64,000 nucleotides of DNA from Pseudomonas sp. BSw22131 (GCF_026810445.1 NZ_CP113949.1:2108001-2172000), one strand, 5' to 3'. Positions 44,069 through 53,337 are shown, numbered from the stretch's first letter. The notes: generated by a model from the sequence alone, not told the origin. A program made the numbers and translations.

Positions 44069-44470
44069 TCAGGCGTCGCGCAGCAAGTCGTGGGCGTTGA
44101 GCAACTGGTAGGCGATTTCCGGGCGTTTTTCCAGCGCACGACGGATCGAAGTCGGGATGGCTTTACGGGTTTTGCGGCACATGCCAGGCAGCACCGCGAT
44201 CTGGAAATCAAGGCCTCTGACGCTTTTGACTTCGTTGAAACCTGGCGCGATATCCACACGAATGCCCAGTTGCTCGTGCATCCGCTGTTGCATGTGTTTG
44301 AGGTCGTCCAGGCTGGCGATGCTTTCAAGACGCTCGAGCAGGCGTTTTTCTTCGGCGCGGGTCAGCCACAGGATGCGCAGGTCGGCGTCCGGTCGTTCGA
44401 CCAGCCGTTCGCGCTCGCAGTCGCAAGCGCCCGGTGGGCAGGGTTGGCGAGTCGGTGGGGGTGGGCTCAT
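44069..44470 (-). CDS. Conserved protein of unknown function with N-terminal cysteine pair
   Basis: A 133-residue soluble protein. It starts MSPPPPTRQPC and has a Cys-rich N-terminus (PCPPGACDCERE), then a helical segment (RAEEKRLLERLESIASLDDLKHMQQRM) and a basic C-terminus (MCRKTRKAIPTSIRRALEKRP). The CxC could bind metal; I cannot assign a family. The ATG at 44470 is used because the frame extends upstream only to a TTG. Convergent with nothing; its neighbours are unrelated. Confidence 0.6.
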   Translation of the reverse strand: MSPPPPTRQPCPPGACDCERERLVERPDADLRILWLTRAEEKRLLERLESIASLDDLKHMQQRMHEQLGIRVDIAPGFNEVKSVRGLDFQIAVLPGMCRKTRKAIPTSIRRALEKRPEIAYQLLNAHDLLRDA

Positions 44471-44605
44471 GGGGTGCAATCATAGCGATGCATCTGCCGC
44501 TTTGCCCATCGTCTTGGTTGCCGCTGATCGCGTTGCAATAGGAGCGAACCTCACCGCGCTCACGTCGTCCATACACAATGGTTCTACTGCGCACGAGAGG
44601 TAAAC

Positions 44606-44950
44606 ATGAATACGCTGGGTAAGAGCATGGCGACTTTATCTGTGACGCTGGCGCTCAATGGCCTGTTGGGCGTGGCAGGAGCAGCGGCGGGTGGGAACGC
44701 ACCGAGCTCGGTTGGAACCGGGGCGGCGGGTGTCGGCGCGGGCGTAATCAGCCCTGGCAATACGGGCGTGAACGGTGCTGGCACGGTCAACGGTAATCGA
44801 AACCCCAATCGTCGAGATCCGGACGTTCAACAACCGTCTACGCCAGAGCCGGGTGGCAGCGGGACCACCGACTCGCTGCAACAGCAACGCCAGCAAAGCG
44901 GCGAGCAGATGATTCAGGAGCGCAAAGGTCAGGCCGGCGACACCCGCTGA
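44606..44950 (+). CDS. Small secreted Gly/Asn/Gln-rich protein
   Basis: A 114-residue protein with a signal peptide (1 to about 27, LGVAGAAAG). The mature chain is low-complexity: glycine, alanine, threonine and asparagine first (GAAGVGAGVISPGNTGVNGAG), then glutamine-rich (DSLQQQRQQSGEQMIQ), so it is probably unstructured. GAGAGGTAA before the ATG supports translation. Its last 22 bases overlap the converging tag gene. Function unknown. Confidence 0.65.
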   Translation: MNTLGKSMATLSVTLALNGLLGVAGAAAGGNAPSSVGTGAAGVGAGVISPGNTGVNGAGTVNGNRNPNRRDPDVQQPSTPEPGGSGTTDSLQQQRQQSGEQMIQERKGQAGDTR

Positions 44951-45576
44951 TGCTTCGCGGCGCGTTGCTGCTCGATTTCGTCACGGCATGCGCACCCTGT
45001 CAGGTGATCGTTCACCAGCCCCATGGCCTGCATGAACGCGTACAAGGTGGTCGGCCCGACAAATGTCCAGCCGCGCTTTTTCAGCGCTTTGGACAGACGA
45101 ATCGAGGCAGTTGAAAGCGGATTGGCGTTCCAGTAATCGAGGTCAATGGTTTTGGGCCGCTCTTCGTCTGGTGGCTCGAACGCCCAGAGCCAGGCCGACA
45201 GCGAGCCGGACTCATCGATCAGTTCACGCGCCCGTCGCGCGTTGTTGAGGGTGGAGAGAATCTTGGCGCGGTTTCTGACGATGCCGGGGTTGGTCATCAG
45301 CCGCTCGACGTCGGCTTCTGTGTAGGCCGCTACCGTGTCGATGTCGAAACCGTCGAACGCCTCACGAAAATGCTCGCGCTTGCGCAGGATGGTGAGCCAC
45401 GCCATGCCTGCCTGAAATCCCTCCAGACAGATTTTTTCGAACAAGCGCACATCGTCGTAAACGGGGCGGCCCCACTCGCAATCGTGGTAGTGGACATACT
45501 CTGAAGCTGCCGACCGCCAAAGGCATCGGGCTAAGCCGTTCTGATCAATTATCAGCCCGGGGGCAACCATGGTCAT
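44929..45576 (-). CDS. tag: DNA-3-methyladenine glycosylase I
   Basis: A 215-residue base-excision enzyme removing 3-methyladenine. The family features are clear: YHDCEWGRPVYDD (with cysteine and histidine of the zinc snap), FEKICLEGFQAGMAWLTILRKREHF containing the catalytic glutamate, NRAKILSTLNNAR, and LVNDHLTGCACRD with the remaining zinc ligands. Its 3' end overlaps the converging secreted-protein gene by 22 bases. It begins about 50 bases from the divergent CAP-domain gene. Whether another tag copy exists elsewhere cannot be seen. Confidence 0.93.
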   Translation of the reverse strand: MTMVAPGLIIDQNGLARCLWRSAASEYVHYHDCEWGRPVYDDVRLFEKICLEGFQAGMAWLTILRKREHFREAFDGFDIDTVAAYTEADVERLMTNPGIVRNRAKILSTLNNARRARELIDESGSLSAWLWAFEPPDEERPKTIDLDYWNANPLSTASIRLSKALKKRGWTFVGPTTLYAFMQAMGLVNDHLTGCACRDEIEQQRAAKHQRVSPA

Positions 45577-45622
45577 GGGGCTTTCCTCGCGATATTCTCG
45601 GCCTACCTTAAAGGAGACTTAC

Positions 45623-46474
45623 ATGCGCGTCGTACCGTTTATTGCCAGCTTCGTTGCGCTCTCGCTGGGGCTGACCTGCGCGACCACTGCGTTCGCGAGT
45701 GAAGAGACGCAGTTGGTGCAATCCATCAACGCCTATCGCGGCCAGGTGCAACGTTGCGCCGGGCAGGCGTCTCAGGAGCTGCCGCCGCTGGCTGCGGACC
45801 CTCGCCTTAATTTGCCTGCCACCGGTGGCGGTGACCTGCAACAAGCGCTGGCGCGGGCGTCTTATCCGATGGTCAGCGTGCAGGCCATCACGTTGTCCGG
45901 CCCTCGCGATGCGCAATCGGCGATGACGGCCATTCAGGAAACGTTCTGTCAGGTGGTGCTCAATCCGCAGTTTATTGACGTGGGTGTGAGCCGGGAAGGG
46001 CGTGACTGGCGCATTGTGCTGGCGCGACCGTTGCTGACCGCACGGCTGGGTGACTGGCAGGCGGAAGGGCAGAAGCTGCTGGACATGATCAATACCGCCC
46101 GCGCCCAACCGCGTACGTGCGGCACTCAAGACTTTGCAGCCACCGCGCCGCTGGCCTGGAACGCCATCCTCGGCACCGCAGCTCAAGGCCATAGCCGTGC
46201 AATGGCCAACAACAACTTTTTTGACCATCTCGACCGCGATGGCCGCACCCCCGGTGACCGCGCAGAGTTGGCAGGTTATGCCGGTCAACAAGTGGGCGAG
46301 AACATCGCGGCCGGACAGGACACGCCGCGCAAAGTGGTCGATGGCTGGCTTGCCAGCGCCGGGCATTGCGCCAACCTGATGAACCCGCAATTCCGTGAAC
46401 TGGGCGCCGCCTATGCAACCGACCCAAAGAGCGACGCCGGGGTGTACTGGACCGCAATGTTCGGCGCGCAATGA
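45623..46474 (+). CDS. CAP/SCP-domain secreted protein
   Basis: A 283-residue exported protein; AAGGAGA six bases before the ATG at 45623 fixes the start and a signal peptide ends near residue 25 (TTAFA). The C-terminal half (about 155-283) is a CAP domain: MINTARAQPRTCG, LAWNAILGTAAQGHSRAMANNNFFDHLDRDG, VGENIAAGQ with the glutamate and HCANLMNPQFRELGAAY with the histidine. The N-terminal half (about 30-150) is a separate domain without a family I recognise. Bacterial CAP proteins are poorly understood; some bind lipids or act as proteases. Confidence 0.85.
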   Translation: MRVVPFIASFVALSLGLTCATTAFASEETQLVQSINAYRGQVQRCAGQASQELPPLAADPRLNLPATGGGDLQQALARASYPMVSVQAITLSGPRDAQSAMTAIQETFCQVVLNPQFIDVGVSREGRDWRIVLARPLLTARLGDWQAEGQKLLDMINTARAQPRTCGTQDFAATAPLAWNAILGTAAQGHSRAMANNNFFDHLDRDGRTPGDRAELAGYAGQQVGENIAAGQDTPRKVVDGWLASAGHCANLMNPQFRELGAAYATDPKSDAGVYWTAMFGAQ

Positions 46475-46547
46475 GCACCCTGAAAGCCAGCCATTTGCGG
46501 CAACGCCCTGCGGTCAGACTAAAAATCCCCAACCGGCACAAATCCCC

Positions 46548-46634
46548 GTAGGAGCGCACGAGCAGCGCGAGGCTGCGATGGGCTGCGCAGTGGCCCTGAA
46601 ATCGGACACCTCAGCTGCACCTGATGCACCGCAT
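46548..46634. repeat. Dispersed GCGAGGCCGCGAT repeat, copy 2
   Basis: From GTAGGAGCGCACGAGCAGCG to CTGATGCACCGCATT. It differs from the copy 190 bases downstream by only a few bases over the first 60. The preceding GTAGGAGCGCACGAGCAGCG box is absent from the copy at 15021, which starts later. Confidence 0.8.
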
Positions 46635-46741
46635 TAGCAGCAGTTACAGCATTCACTGCCGCTGCGCGCCAGATCGCGGTACAAGACACGCTCCCACGGC
46701 CTACGGGCAGAATCGAAACCGCAAGAACGTCGCCAATCCCT

Positions 46742-46828
46742 GTAGGAGCGCACGAGCAGCGCGAGGCCGCGATGGGCTGCGCAGCGGCCCTGAAACCCGA
46801 CACCTCGTTGGGACCTGAAACACCGCAT
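46742..46828. repeat. Dispersed GCGAGGCCGCGAT repeat, copy 3
   Basis: Same orientation as copy 2, about 190 bases away, ending ACCTGAAACACCGCAT. Together they flank about 110 bases also shared in part with the sequence after copy 1 (CACTGCCGCTGCGC, ACGGGCAGAATC), so the repeat unit may be longer than the conserved core. Confidence 0.75.
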
Positions 46829-47066
46829 GCGGATCACTTACCCCTTGCACTTACAGGCAGTAACACCCAATTGGATAGGTTGTGAAGGGTGCTGTATCGC
46901 TTGCGTGGCGTGATGCCATCTTTCGACGGTCGGTCGTTGAAGGAACCCCTCAACGCTTATACAAATACTCTTGCAGGTCCGGTTTAGGTACAGGGATTTA
47001 CCCGGATGTTTCCTGCGAACAGGCAGCCGATTCGGACTAAGCCATGTAACCCACTTCCCACGATAA

Positions 47067-47351
47067 GGTCGCCAGGCCCGGGCGATCATTGGCATCGCCT
47101 CAAGCCTGCAAATCCAGACCACGGCAGAAGGCGTGGAAGCCGACCTTCAATTACCAAGGCTGATCGGGGAGGGCTGCTCGCATATTCAGGGTTACTTCTT
47201 TGGTCGTCCGCAGCCAGGCACTGCCGCGAAAGCGCGCTTGGCGATCAGACGTGCAACGGCTGAACGACCCTTCGGCCTAGCACATGCTGCCGGTCGGGAA
47301 TATTACAGAATGGGGAAAGCTGGCCGATGCTCATGGGTAGGCCCTGGGTAA
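47067..47351 (+). pseudogene. EAL-domain (cyclic-di-GMP phosphodiesterase) C-terminal remnant
   Basis: This frame, open from a TAA at 47064 and lacking a start, reads RAIIGIASSLQIQTTAEGVE then IGEGCSHIQGYFFGRP, the last third of an EAL domain (usual form AIIxLAxxLxxxxxAEGVE...GCdxxQGYxFxrP). Just upstream, in another frame, GLGTGIY resembles the DDFGTGYS loop, and intervening stops show decay. The EAL motif itself and most catalytic residues are gone. It lies 70 bases before an intact GGDEF-EAL gene, so it may be the tail of a former tandem neighbour. The rest of 46475-47421 has only the two repeats. Confidence 0.75.
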
Positions 47352-47421
47352 AGGATTTCCACGGTTCCGTATCAGTTTGCCGGAGCTTCTCCCGGTGCAG
47401 CTCTTGAGTGCTCGACCCGCC

Positions 47422-49377
47422 ATGAAAAAAAGTCTGCCTGCCAGCCTGAAAACGCTGATGTCAGTGCCGCGCGACAATCCCCGTCTGCTCAAGGCGCAAT
47501 ACGTTGCGTTGTCCAGTCAGTTGCCGATGATGTATTTCATCTTGCTGGTGAACACGCTCGCGCTGGCCGCGACCCACTACGCTATGGCGCCCGTGTGGCT
47601 GGTGCTTTACTGCCCGCTCGCGCTGACGATGGTAGGGGTCACTCGCGCCGTGATGTGGTGCCGCGATCGGCGGCAGATGCCGTCCCCGGAAAAGATCCTC
47701 ACCCGGCTGATTCGGACCAATCGCTTGTCTGCGCTGATCGCCCTGTGTTTTACAGCCTGGGCTCTGGCTTTATTTCCGTATGGCGACGTGTACGCCAAGG
47801 CGTATGTCGCGTTCTACATGGCGATCACGGTCATCGTCTGCATCTTTTGCCTGATGCACCTGCGGCCTGCCGCGTTGACCACCACCGCGATTGTGAACAT
47901 CGCCTTCATCGCCTTCTTTGCGTCCACCCACCAGGCGATATTCGTGGCCATGTCGGTAAATGTATTACTGGTGTCGATGGCCATGCTGGTGGTCTTGCAA
48001 AATCACTACCGCGACTTCACGCGGCTGGTAAACATGCAGGCCAGCACCGAGCGGCTGAGCAACGAAAACCAGCGCCTGGCCAATCAGGACAGCCTGACCG
48101 GGCTGCCAAACCGCCGGCAGTTTTTCAGCACCCTCGACACGCTTCTCGAGGCTACCGTGCTCCATAAATCGCGGCTGGCGGCGGGCCTGATTGATCTGGA
48201 CGGCTTCAAGCCGGTGAACGATATCTATGGCCACAGCGTGGGCGACAAACTGCTGGTTCAGGTAGGGCAGCGGCTGCAGGGTTTCGCTAACGAAGAGGTG
48301 CATCTGGCGCGACTGGGCGGTGACGAGTTCGCGTTGATCCTCTCGGGAGACATCAATGAAAGCGGGCTTCGTACGCTGGGAAACGCTATCTGCGACGCAA
48401 TGCGTGAGCCGTTTTTGGTCGGCGACATCCAGATTCAGATCAGTGCGTCGCTAGGGGTGGTGATTTTCCCGGACATGGCGGCCTCAGGCGTTGAGATTTA
48501 CGAATACGCCGACTACGCGCTTTACCAGAGCAAGCGTCTGGCGCCGGGCAGCATGTGCCTGTTTTCAGACGAGCACTTTCAGCAGTTGCACCGCGACGTG
48601 CTGACCGAACAGGGCCTGCGCAGGGCCAATATCGTTGAAGAATTTACGGTGGTGTTCCAGCCGATAATCGACATCCGCATCCAGCGTACCGTGGCGTTCG
48701 AAGCGCTGGCGCGCTGGGCCAGTCCTGAGCTTGGCACCGTTGCCCCGTGTCATTTCATTGCGGTGGCCGAGCGCATTGGTCTGATCAACCGCTTGACCTT
48801 GCCCTTGCTGGAAAAAGCGCTCGCGGCAGCGCACACCTGGCCGCACGATGTGCGATTGTCGTTCAATCTTTCCGCGCACGATTGCGGCTCCGAGGAGGCC
48901 GTGCAACAGATTCTGAAGGTTGTGACGAGCAGCCAGTTCGACCCGCACCGCCTGGATTTCGAGATCACCGAAACCGCCGTTATTCAAGACCTCGACCAGG
49001 CACAGAGGGCGATCAGCCTGTTTCGTCAATTGGGCTGTGGTATTTCACTGGATGATTTCGGCACCGGGTATTCGAGCCTGAGTCAGATCCACGCGCTGTC
49101 GCTGACCAAACTGAAGATCGACCGCAGCTTTATCACCAACATCCATCAGGACCCGGCCAGTTACAAGATCGTCAAATCGCTGTTGGCGCTGAGCCTGGAC
49201 ATGGAACTTGAGTGCATCACCGAGGGCGTGGAGACCGACGACGAACTCGATGCCCTGAAAAGTCTGGGTTGCACGCTCGTACAGGGTTATCTGTTTTCCC
49301 AGCCGCTGTCCGCCGACAAGATCGAGGCGTGGTTGCAGCGCGAAACCCTGAGTGTCGCCAACCTTGCATTGGGTTAA
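47422..49377 (+). CDS. Membrane GGDEF-EAL protein
   Basis: A 651-residue protein with about five or six N-terminal membrane helices (to residue about 190), a coiled linker, GGDEF (about 220-385) and EAL (about 400-650). The GGDEF loop (LARLGGDEFAL, near 297) and IDLDGFKPVNDIYGH are intact, but the RxxD inhibitory site is absent. The EAL domain keeps FEALARW, NLSAHD, EITET, DDFGTGYSS, KIDRSF, ITEGVET and QGYLFSQPL, so phosphodiesterase activity is expected and both activities are possible. The start at 47422 (MKKSLPAS) gives a basic N-terminus before the first helix. It follows an EAL remnant. Confidence 0.9.
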   Translation: MKKSLPASLKTLMSVPRDNPRLLKAQYVALSSQLPMMYFILLVNTLALAATHYAMAPVWLVLYCPLALTMVGVTRAVMWCRDRRQMPSPEKILTRLIRTNRLSALIALCFTAWALALFPYGDVYAKAYVAFYMAITVIVCIFCLMHLRPAALTTTAIVNIAFIAFFASTHQAIFVAMSVNVLLVSMAMLVVLQNHYRDFTRLVNMQASTERLSNENQRLANQDSLTGLPNRRQFFSTLDTLLEATVLHKSRLAAGLIDLDGFKPVNDIYGHSVGDKLLVQVGQRLQGFANEEVHLARLGGDEFALILSGDINESGLRTLGNAICDAMREPFLVGDIQIQISASLGVVIFPDMAASGVEIYEYADYALYQSKRLAPGSMCLFSDEHFQQLHRDVLTEQGLRRANIVEEFTVVFQPIIDIRIQRTVAFEALARWASPELGTVAPCHFIAVAERIGLINRLTLPLLEKALAAAHTWPHDVRLSFNLSAHDCGSEEAVQQILKVVTSSQFDPHRLDFEITETAVIQDLDQAQRAISLFRQLGCGISLDDFGTGYSSLSQIHALSLTKLKIDRSFITNIHQDPASYKIVKSLLALSLDMELECITEGVETDDELDALKSLGCTLVQGYLFSQPLSADKIEAWLQRETLSVANLALG

Positions 49378-49472
49378 AAGTGCAGGCAAATCAAATAAAT
49401 CTGCCGCCTTTTTGAACGATGCGATAGTCTTCGCACCATTGTCGATACAGACACTTGGACGGAAAGCTATAG

Positions 49473-50399
49473 ATGGCGCCTGATGACTATCTCGTAATGA
49501 CCAGCAAGGAATGGGCGGGGCTGCGCGCCAATACCCCGCTGACTTTGTCCGAAGAAGAACTGTCGGCGTTGCGAGGCGTAAACGAAGATATTTCGCTGGA
49601 AGACGTTTCCAATATTTACCTGCCGCTGTCCCGACTCATCAACCTGCACGTCAGTGCCGCACACAATCTGTCGGGCATCAAGGACACGTTTCTCGGCCGC
49701 CCGGCCCATAAACAGACGTTCGTGATTGCAGTGGCGGGCAGCGTCGCGGTCGGCAAAAGCACCTTCGCCCGTGTATTGCAGGCATTGATGGCGCGTTGGC
49801 CTGATCACCCACGGGTCGATCTGGTGACGACTGACGGCTTTCTGCACCCCAATGCCAGGCTCGACGCCGACGGCATCATGCACCGCAAGGGGTTTCCCGA
49901 AAGCTACGACCGCAAGCGCATGGTCAGGTTTTTGTCCGACCTCAAGGCGGGTGCTGCACAAATCACCGCGCCGGTCTATTCTCACATCAGCTACGACATC
50001 GTGCCTGACCAGTTTCAGACGGTGAGCCAGCCGGACATTCTCATCTTCGAAGGCCTGAATGTACTGCAGACTGAAGGCGACAGCAGCCAGAAGCCTGGCA
50101 GCATTGTGTCTGACTTCTTCGATTTCTCGATCTACCTCGATGCTGACGAAAGCAACATCGAGCAGTGGTACGTCGAGCGCTTCCTGATGCTGCAACGAAC
50201 TGCGTTCCGTGCCCGCGGTGCCTACTTTCGAGAGCTGGCAGACCTTGATCCGGCAAAGTCGCCGGACGCTGCGCGCAAGATCTGGCGTGATATCAACCGT
50301 CCCAATCTACTGCAAAACATTCTGCCGACCCGCGAACGTGCCAATCTGGTGGTGCGCAAGGCTGCGGATCATGTGGTGAGTGAGCTCTGGTTGCGTTAA
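49473..50399 (+). CDS. coaA: Type I pantothenate kinase
   Basis: A 308-residue P-loop kinase that phosphorylates pantothenate in the first step of coenzyme A synthesis. The Walker A is GSVAVGKST, followed by [11 protein letters not shown], the catalytic-site [11 protein letters not shown], and [27 protein letters not shown] is characteristic of prokaryotic type I enzymes. Pseudomonas is generally described as using the type III enzyme CoaX, so a full type I enzyme suggests a second, probably acquired kinase. It stands alone 70 bases before an MFS gene on the same strand. Confidence 0.92.
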   Translation: MAPDDYLVMTSKEWAGLRANTPLTLSEEELSALRGVNEDISLEDVSNIYLPLSRLINLHVSAAHNLSGIKDTFLGRPAHKQTFVIAVAGSVAVGKSTFARVLQALMARWPDHPRVDLVTTDGFLHPNARLDADGIMHRKGFPESYDRKRMVRFLSDLKAGAAQITAPVYSHISYDIVPDQFQTVSQPDILIFEGLNVLQTEGDSSQKPGSIVSDFFDFSIYLDADESNIEQWYVERFLMLQRTAFRARGAYFRELADLDPAKSPDAARKIWRDINRPNLLQNILPTRERANLVVRKAADHVVSELWLR

Positions 50400-50469
50400 A
50401 TCCTTTGTAATCGCTGGTCAAAAACGCAGTGGCATGTCCTGCCGAATGGATTCCACCAGGAAACTCATC

Positions 50470-51723
50470 ATGCGCTTGCAGGCTTTGATCGTCGTGCTGC
50501 TCACCGGACTGGTCGCAGCGACTTATGGCTTCGGGATTTATCTCTTTGCTCAACTCGTCCCGGACATGCGCGCCAGCCTGGGTTTTGATATCGCCTATGT
50601 AGGCGCGATTACTGCAGCGGGGCAATTCGGGTTTCTGGTCTGTGCATTGCTGGCCGCCTGGCTGACCCCGCGACTGGGTGGCGGCTGGGTAATATTCGGC
50701 TCGGGTGTGATCTGCGGCGCGGCGTTGCTGCTTATCCCGCTGTCGCACAACGTCCTGGTCATCGGTGCTTTGTTGACGGTTCTTGCTGGCACCGCCGCCA
50801 CGGTGTTCGTGCCCATGGTCGACGTCCTGTCCCGCGCCGTGCCTTACCGTTATCGGGGCATGGCGATGGGACTGGTGTCCAGCGGCACCAGTTATGGCGT
50901 GTTCATCAACAGCCTGCTGGTGCCGCTCTACGCGCCGCAGGGCGAGTGGCGCACGGTCTGGGTGATCGTCGGCTTGCTCACGGTCGGCATATCGCTGGTG
51001 GTGTTCTGGGTGTTCAGGCGCGCCGGCATGTTCGTGAATGACCCGGCGACGAGCCATTGCCCGCAGTCCGGCGCTTCCGGCTTTGCCGATACAGACGTGA
51101 AGACCGGGCGCAGTCCGCTGCTGCAACCGTGGGTGATCACGGTCTGGGCGATGAATTTTCTGATCGGGTTTTCTACATTTCCCTTTCAGAATTACCTGTC
51201 TTCCTACTTGCGAACCGAGCTGGGTTTCGCCGTCGACAGTACGGCGCAAATCTGGGCAGTGATCGGCTTTGTCGGCATGTTCGCCGGGCTGGCGGTGGGC
51301 TGGCTGTCGGACAGGATCGGGCTGCGCACGGCGATGCTGCTGGTGTATGTCAACGTGGCGCTGGCGGCGCTGATTTTCGTGGTACACCCTGTCGGGTACT
51401 GGCCGCTGGCGGCGGGGATACTGTTCGCCATTGCGTTCTATCCGATCTTTGGCCTGATCCCGGCCTACGTCTCCAAAATGGCCTCCAGCGCTTCCCTCGC
51501 GGTCACGCTTTTCGGCATCGCCAACATCATGCAGGGCGTCGGCGGGATGCTTGGCAACTACTGCGCCGGTTGGCTCGCCAGCGCCAGCGGCACATTCGTC
51601 GGGGTGTATTGCGCCATCGTCGCGGTTGCCATCGTGCTGGGCCTGTTGACGCTGCGCTTGCCCAATGAAACCGTGCAGGCCCGACGTGAGACGAGCGGGC
51701 TCGGTGAGACGCCTGCCCTTTGA
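50470..51723 (+). CDS. Major facilitator superfamily transporter
   Basis: A 417-residue transporter with twelve predicted membrane helices. The loop between helices 2 and 3 is short, and the second-half GWLSDRIGLRTAML matches the MFS 'GxxxDrxGrR' motif. The central loop carries a short hydrophilic stretch around residues 195-215. AGGAAA precedes the ATG at 50470. The overall look is of a YbfB/oxalate-formate-type carrier, but the substrate is unknown. It follows coaA by 70 bases and converges on arsH. Confidence 0.87.
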   Translation: MRLQALIVVLLTGLVAATYGFGIYLFAQLVPDMRASLGFDIAYVGAITAAGQFGFLVCALLAAWLTPRLGGGWVIFGSGVICGAALLLIPLSHNVLVIGALLTVLAGTAATVFVPMVDVLSRAVPYRYRGMAMGLVSSGTSYGVFINSLLVPLYAPQGEWRTVWVIVGLLTVGISLVVFWVFRRAGMFVNDPATSHCPQSGASGFADTDVKTGRSPLLQPWVITVWAMNFLIGFSTFPFQNYLSSYLRTELGFAVDSTAQIWAVIGFVGMFAGLAVGWLSDRIGLRTAMLLVYVNVALAALIFVVHPVGYWPLAAGILFAIAFYPIFGLIPAYVSKMASSASLAVTLFGIANIMQGVGGMLGNYCAGWLASASGTFVGVYCAIVAVAIVLGLLTLRLPNETVQARRETSGLGETPAL

Positions 51724-51751
51724 TTGGCAGCAGGCCAGTGGTTTGATCGCT

Positions 51752-52483
51752 TCAAATTGAACGCTGATTGACGCGGCGGGAGAGGGCTTCTGCCGTTTCC
51801 TTGCGCTCGGAATAACGGTCTACCAGGTACGCCTCGCGCCCGCGTGTAAGGAGCGTGAATTTCATGAGCTCTTCCATCACGTCAACCATTCGGTCGTAGT
51901 AGGGCGAGGGCTTCATTCGCCCGTCTTCGTCAAACTCAAGAAACGCCTTGGGCACCGACGATTGATTGGGGATGGTCAACATGCGCATCCAGCGGCCCAG
52001 CACACGCAGTTGGTTAACCGTGTTGAATGATTGCGAGCCACCGCAGACTTGCATCACGGCAAGTGTCTTGCCCTGTGTCGGCCGCACCGCACCCAGTTCG
52101 AGGGGGATCCAGTCGATCTGGGCCTTGAACACGGCGGACATTGAGCCGTGTCTCTCGGGCGAGCACCAGACCTGGCCTTCGGACCACATCACGTGGTCGC
52201 GCAACTGCTGCACTTTCGGGTGTTCCACGGGGGCATCATCCGGCAGCGGCAGGCCATTGGGGTTAAAGACAACGGTTTGCGCTCCGAGCAATTGCAGCAC
52301 CCTGGCGGCTTCTTCGGTAAGCAGACGGCTGAAAGAGCGCTCGCGTGTTGACCCGTACAACAGCAGGATTCGCGGTTTGTGGGCAGGGCGGTCGCGCGTC
52401 TCCAAAGCCTCAGGGTCCGGGACCTGCAGCAACGACTGATCGAGTGCGGGAAAGTCGTGACTGTCGACAGCTTCGGTATCCAT
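51752..52483 (-). CDS. arsH: ArsH organoarsenical oxidase
   Basis: A 243-residue NADPH:FMN oxidoreductase. The flavodoxin-like [20 protein letters not shown] phosphate-binding loop, [22 protein letters not shown] and [18 protein letters not shown] are diagnostic. ArsH oxidises trivalent organoarsenicals such as methylarsenite to less toxic pentavalent forms. The ATG at 52483 overlaps the arsC stop (TGATG); a GTG one codon earlier is possible. Last gene of an arsR-arsC-arsH transcript. Confidence 0.93.
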   Translation of the reverse strand: MDTEAVDSHDFPALDQSLLQVPDPEALETRDRPAHKPRILLLYGSTRERSFSRLLTEEAARVLQLLGAQTVVFNPNGLPLPDDAPVEHPKVQQLRDHVMWSEGQVWCSPERHGSMSAVFKAQIDWIPLELGAVRPTQGKTLAVMQVCGGSQSFNTVNQLRVLGRWMRMLTIPNQSSVPKAFLEFDEDGRMKPSPYYDRMVDVMEELMKFTLLTRGREAYLVDRYSERKETAEALSRRVNQRSI

Positions 52484-52956
52484 CACGGTAATGCTCCGAT
52501 TTGATCAAGCAGCGTCTTGAGTTCAGTGTTCGAGAGGGCCCTGAGGTCTTTTTCCAGGAAAGCGTCAAGGCGCCGTTTGATGTGTGCCACCGTCGCATCG
52601 AATGCGGCCTGAGTCTCGGATTCGCTCCCAGACACATCTGAGGGATCCATCAAGCCCCAGTGGCTTTTCAATGCTGGGCCAAAGTACACCGGGCAGGGTT
52701 CGCCAGCGGCCTGATCGCACACGGTGATAACAATGTCAGGCGGCGTTTCGGTAAAAGCGTCGGAGCCTTTGCTGTAGAGCCCTTGTGTGGAAACGTTCAG
52801 GGCTGACAACGTGCTCAATGCCCTTTCGTTCAGTCGGCCACTGGGAAAGCTTCCTGCGCTGACCGCTCGCAGGCCTTGGGGCGCACTGTCATTAAACAGC
52901 GCTTCGGATAGCACGCTGCGGCAACTGTTGGCCGTACACATGAACAGGATTTTCAT
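52483..52956 (-). CDS. arsC: Arsenate reductase, thioredoxin-type low-molecular-weight phosphatase fold
   Basis: A 157-residue enzyme reducing arsenate to arsenite. [12 protein letters not shown] is the CX5R phosphatase loop of the Staphylococcus/Bacillus-type ArsC, and [17 protein letters not shown] provides the two further cysteines of the redox relay. It begins 22 bases after arsR and overlaps arsH. Its product, arsenite, needs an efflux pump (ArsB or Acr3), and none is encoded between or beside these genes. Confidence 0.93.
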   Translation of the reverse strand: MKILFMCTANSCRSVLSEALFNDSAPQGLRAVSAGSFPSGRLNERALSTLSALNVSTQGLYSKGSDAFTETPPDIVITVCDQAAGEPCPVYFGPALKSHWGLMDPSDVSGSESETQAAFDATVAHIKRRLDAFLEKDLRALSNTELKTLLDQIGALP

Positions 52957-52978
52957 TGGTCACTCACGGTGAAGAGGT

Positions 52979-53329
52979 TCAGCAGCAGGTCGTCAGGCGC
53001 AAGGGGCGGTCGCCCATCTGCTCCAGGCGCAGGGTGTCGGCCTGAATCCAGGCCTCATTGGCATCAAGAGTCACGCTCAGTACGTCGCGCGCCCATTGCG
53101 GGAGTTGAGGGTGCAGGCGGTAATAAACCCATTGACCCTGACGACGATCCGCCAAGAGGCCGCACTCGCGCAGTTGCGCCAGATGCCGGGAGATTTTGGG
53201 TTGGCTGTCCGTTAGCGCACACATGAGTTCGCAAACGCAGAGTTCGTCGTGGGCACTCATCAGCAGCATGGTGCGCAGACGGGTCTCATCTGACAGGCAT
53301 TTAAAGAGGGTGACGGGAAGGAGTGGCAT
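52979..53329 (-). CDS. arsR: ArsR arsenic-responsive repressor
   Basis: A 116-residue winged-helix repressor of the ArsR/SmtB family. ELCVCELM holds the CxC metalloid-binding cysteines, SQPKISRHLAQLRECGLL is the recognition helix, and DRRQGQWVYYRL the wing. The C-terminal LRLTTCC tail gives two further cysteines. Without As(III) or Sb(III) it would bind the AT-rich palindromes just upstream and silence arsRCH. First gene of the operon. Confidence 0.94.
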   Translation of the reverse strand: MPLLPVTLFKCLSDETRLRTMLLMSAHDELCVCELMCALTDSQPKISRHLAQLRECGLLADRRQGQWVYYRLHPQLPQWARDVLSVTLDANEAWIQADTLRLEQMGDRPLRLTTCC

Positions 53330-53337
53330 GCAGACCT

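Noticed and set aside
50293..51387. 364-codon His/Gln/Arg-rich minus-strand frame opposite the MFS gene
   Set aside because: Low-complexity reverse complement of membrane helices; no start signal and no domain.
50400..53329. MFS gene as the missing arsenite pump of the ars operon
   Set aside because: It is on the opposite strand, converges on arsH, has twelve MFS helices and lacks ArsB or Acr3 features.
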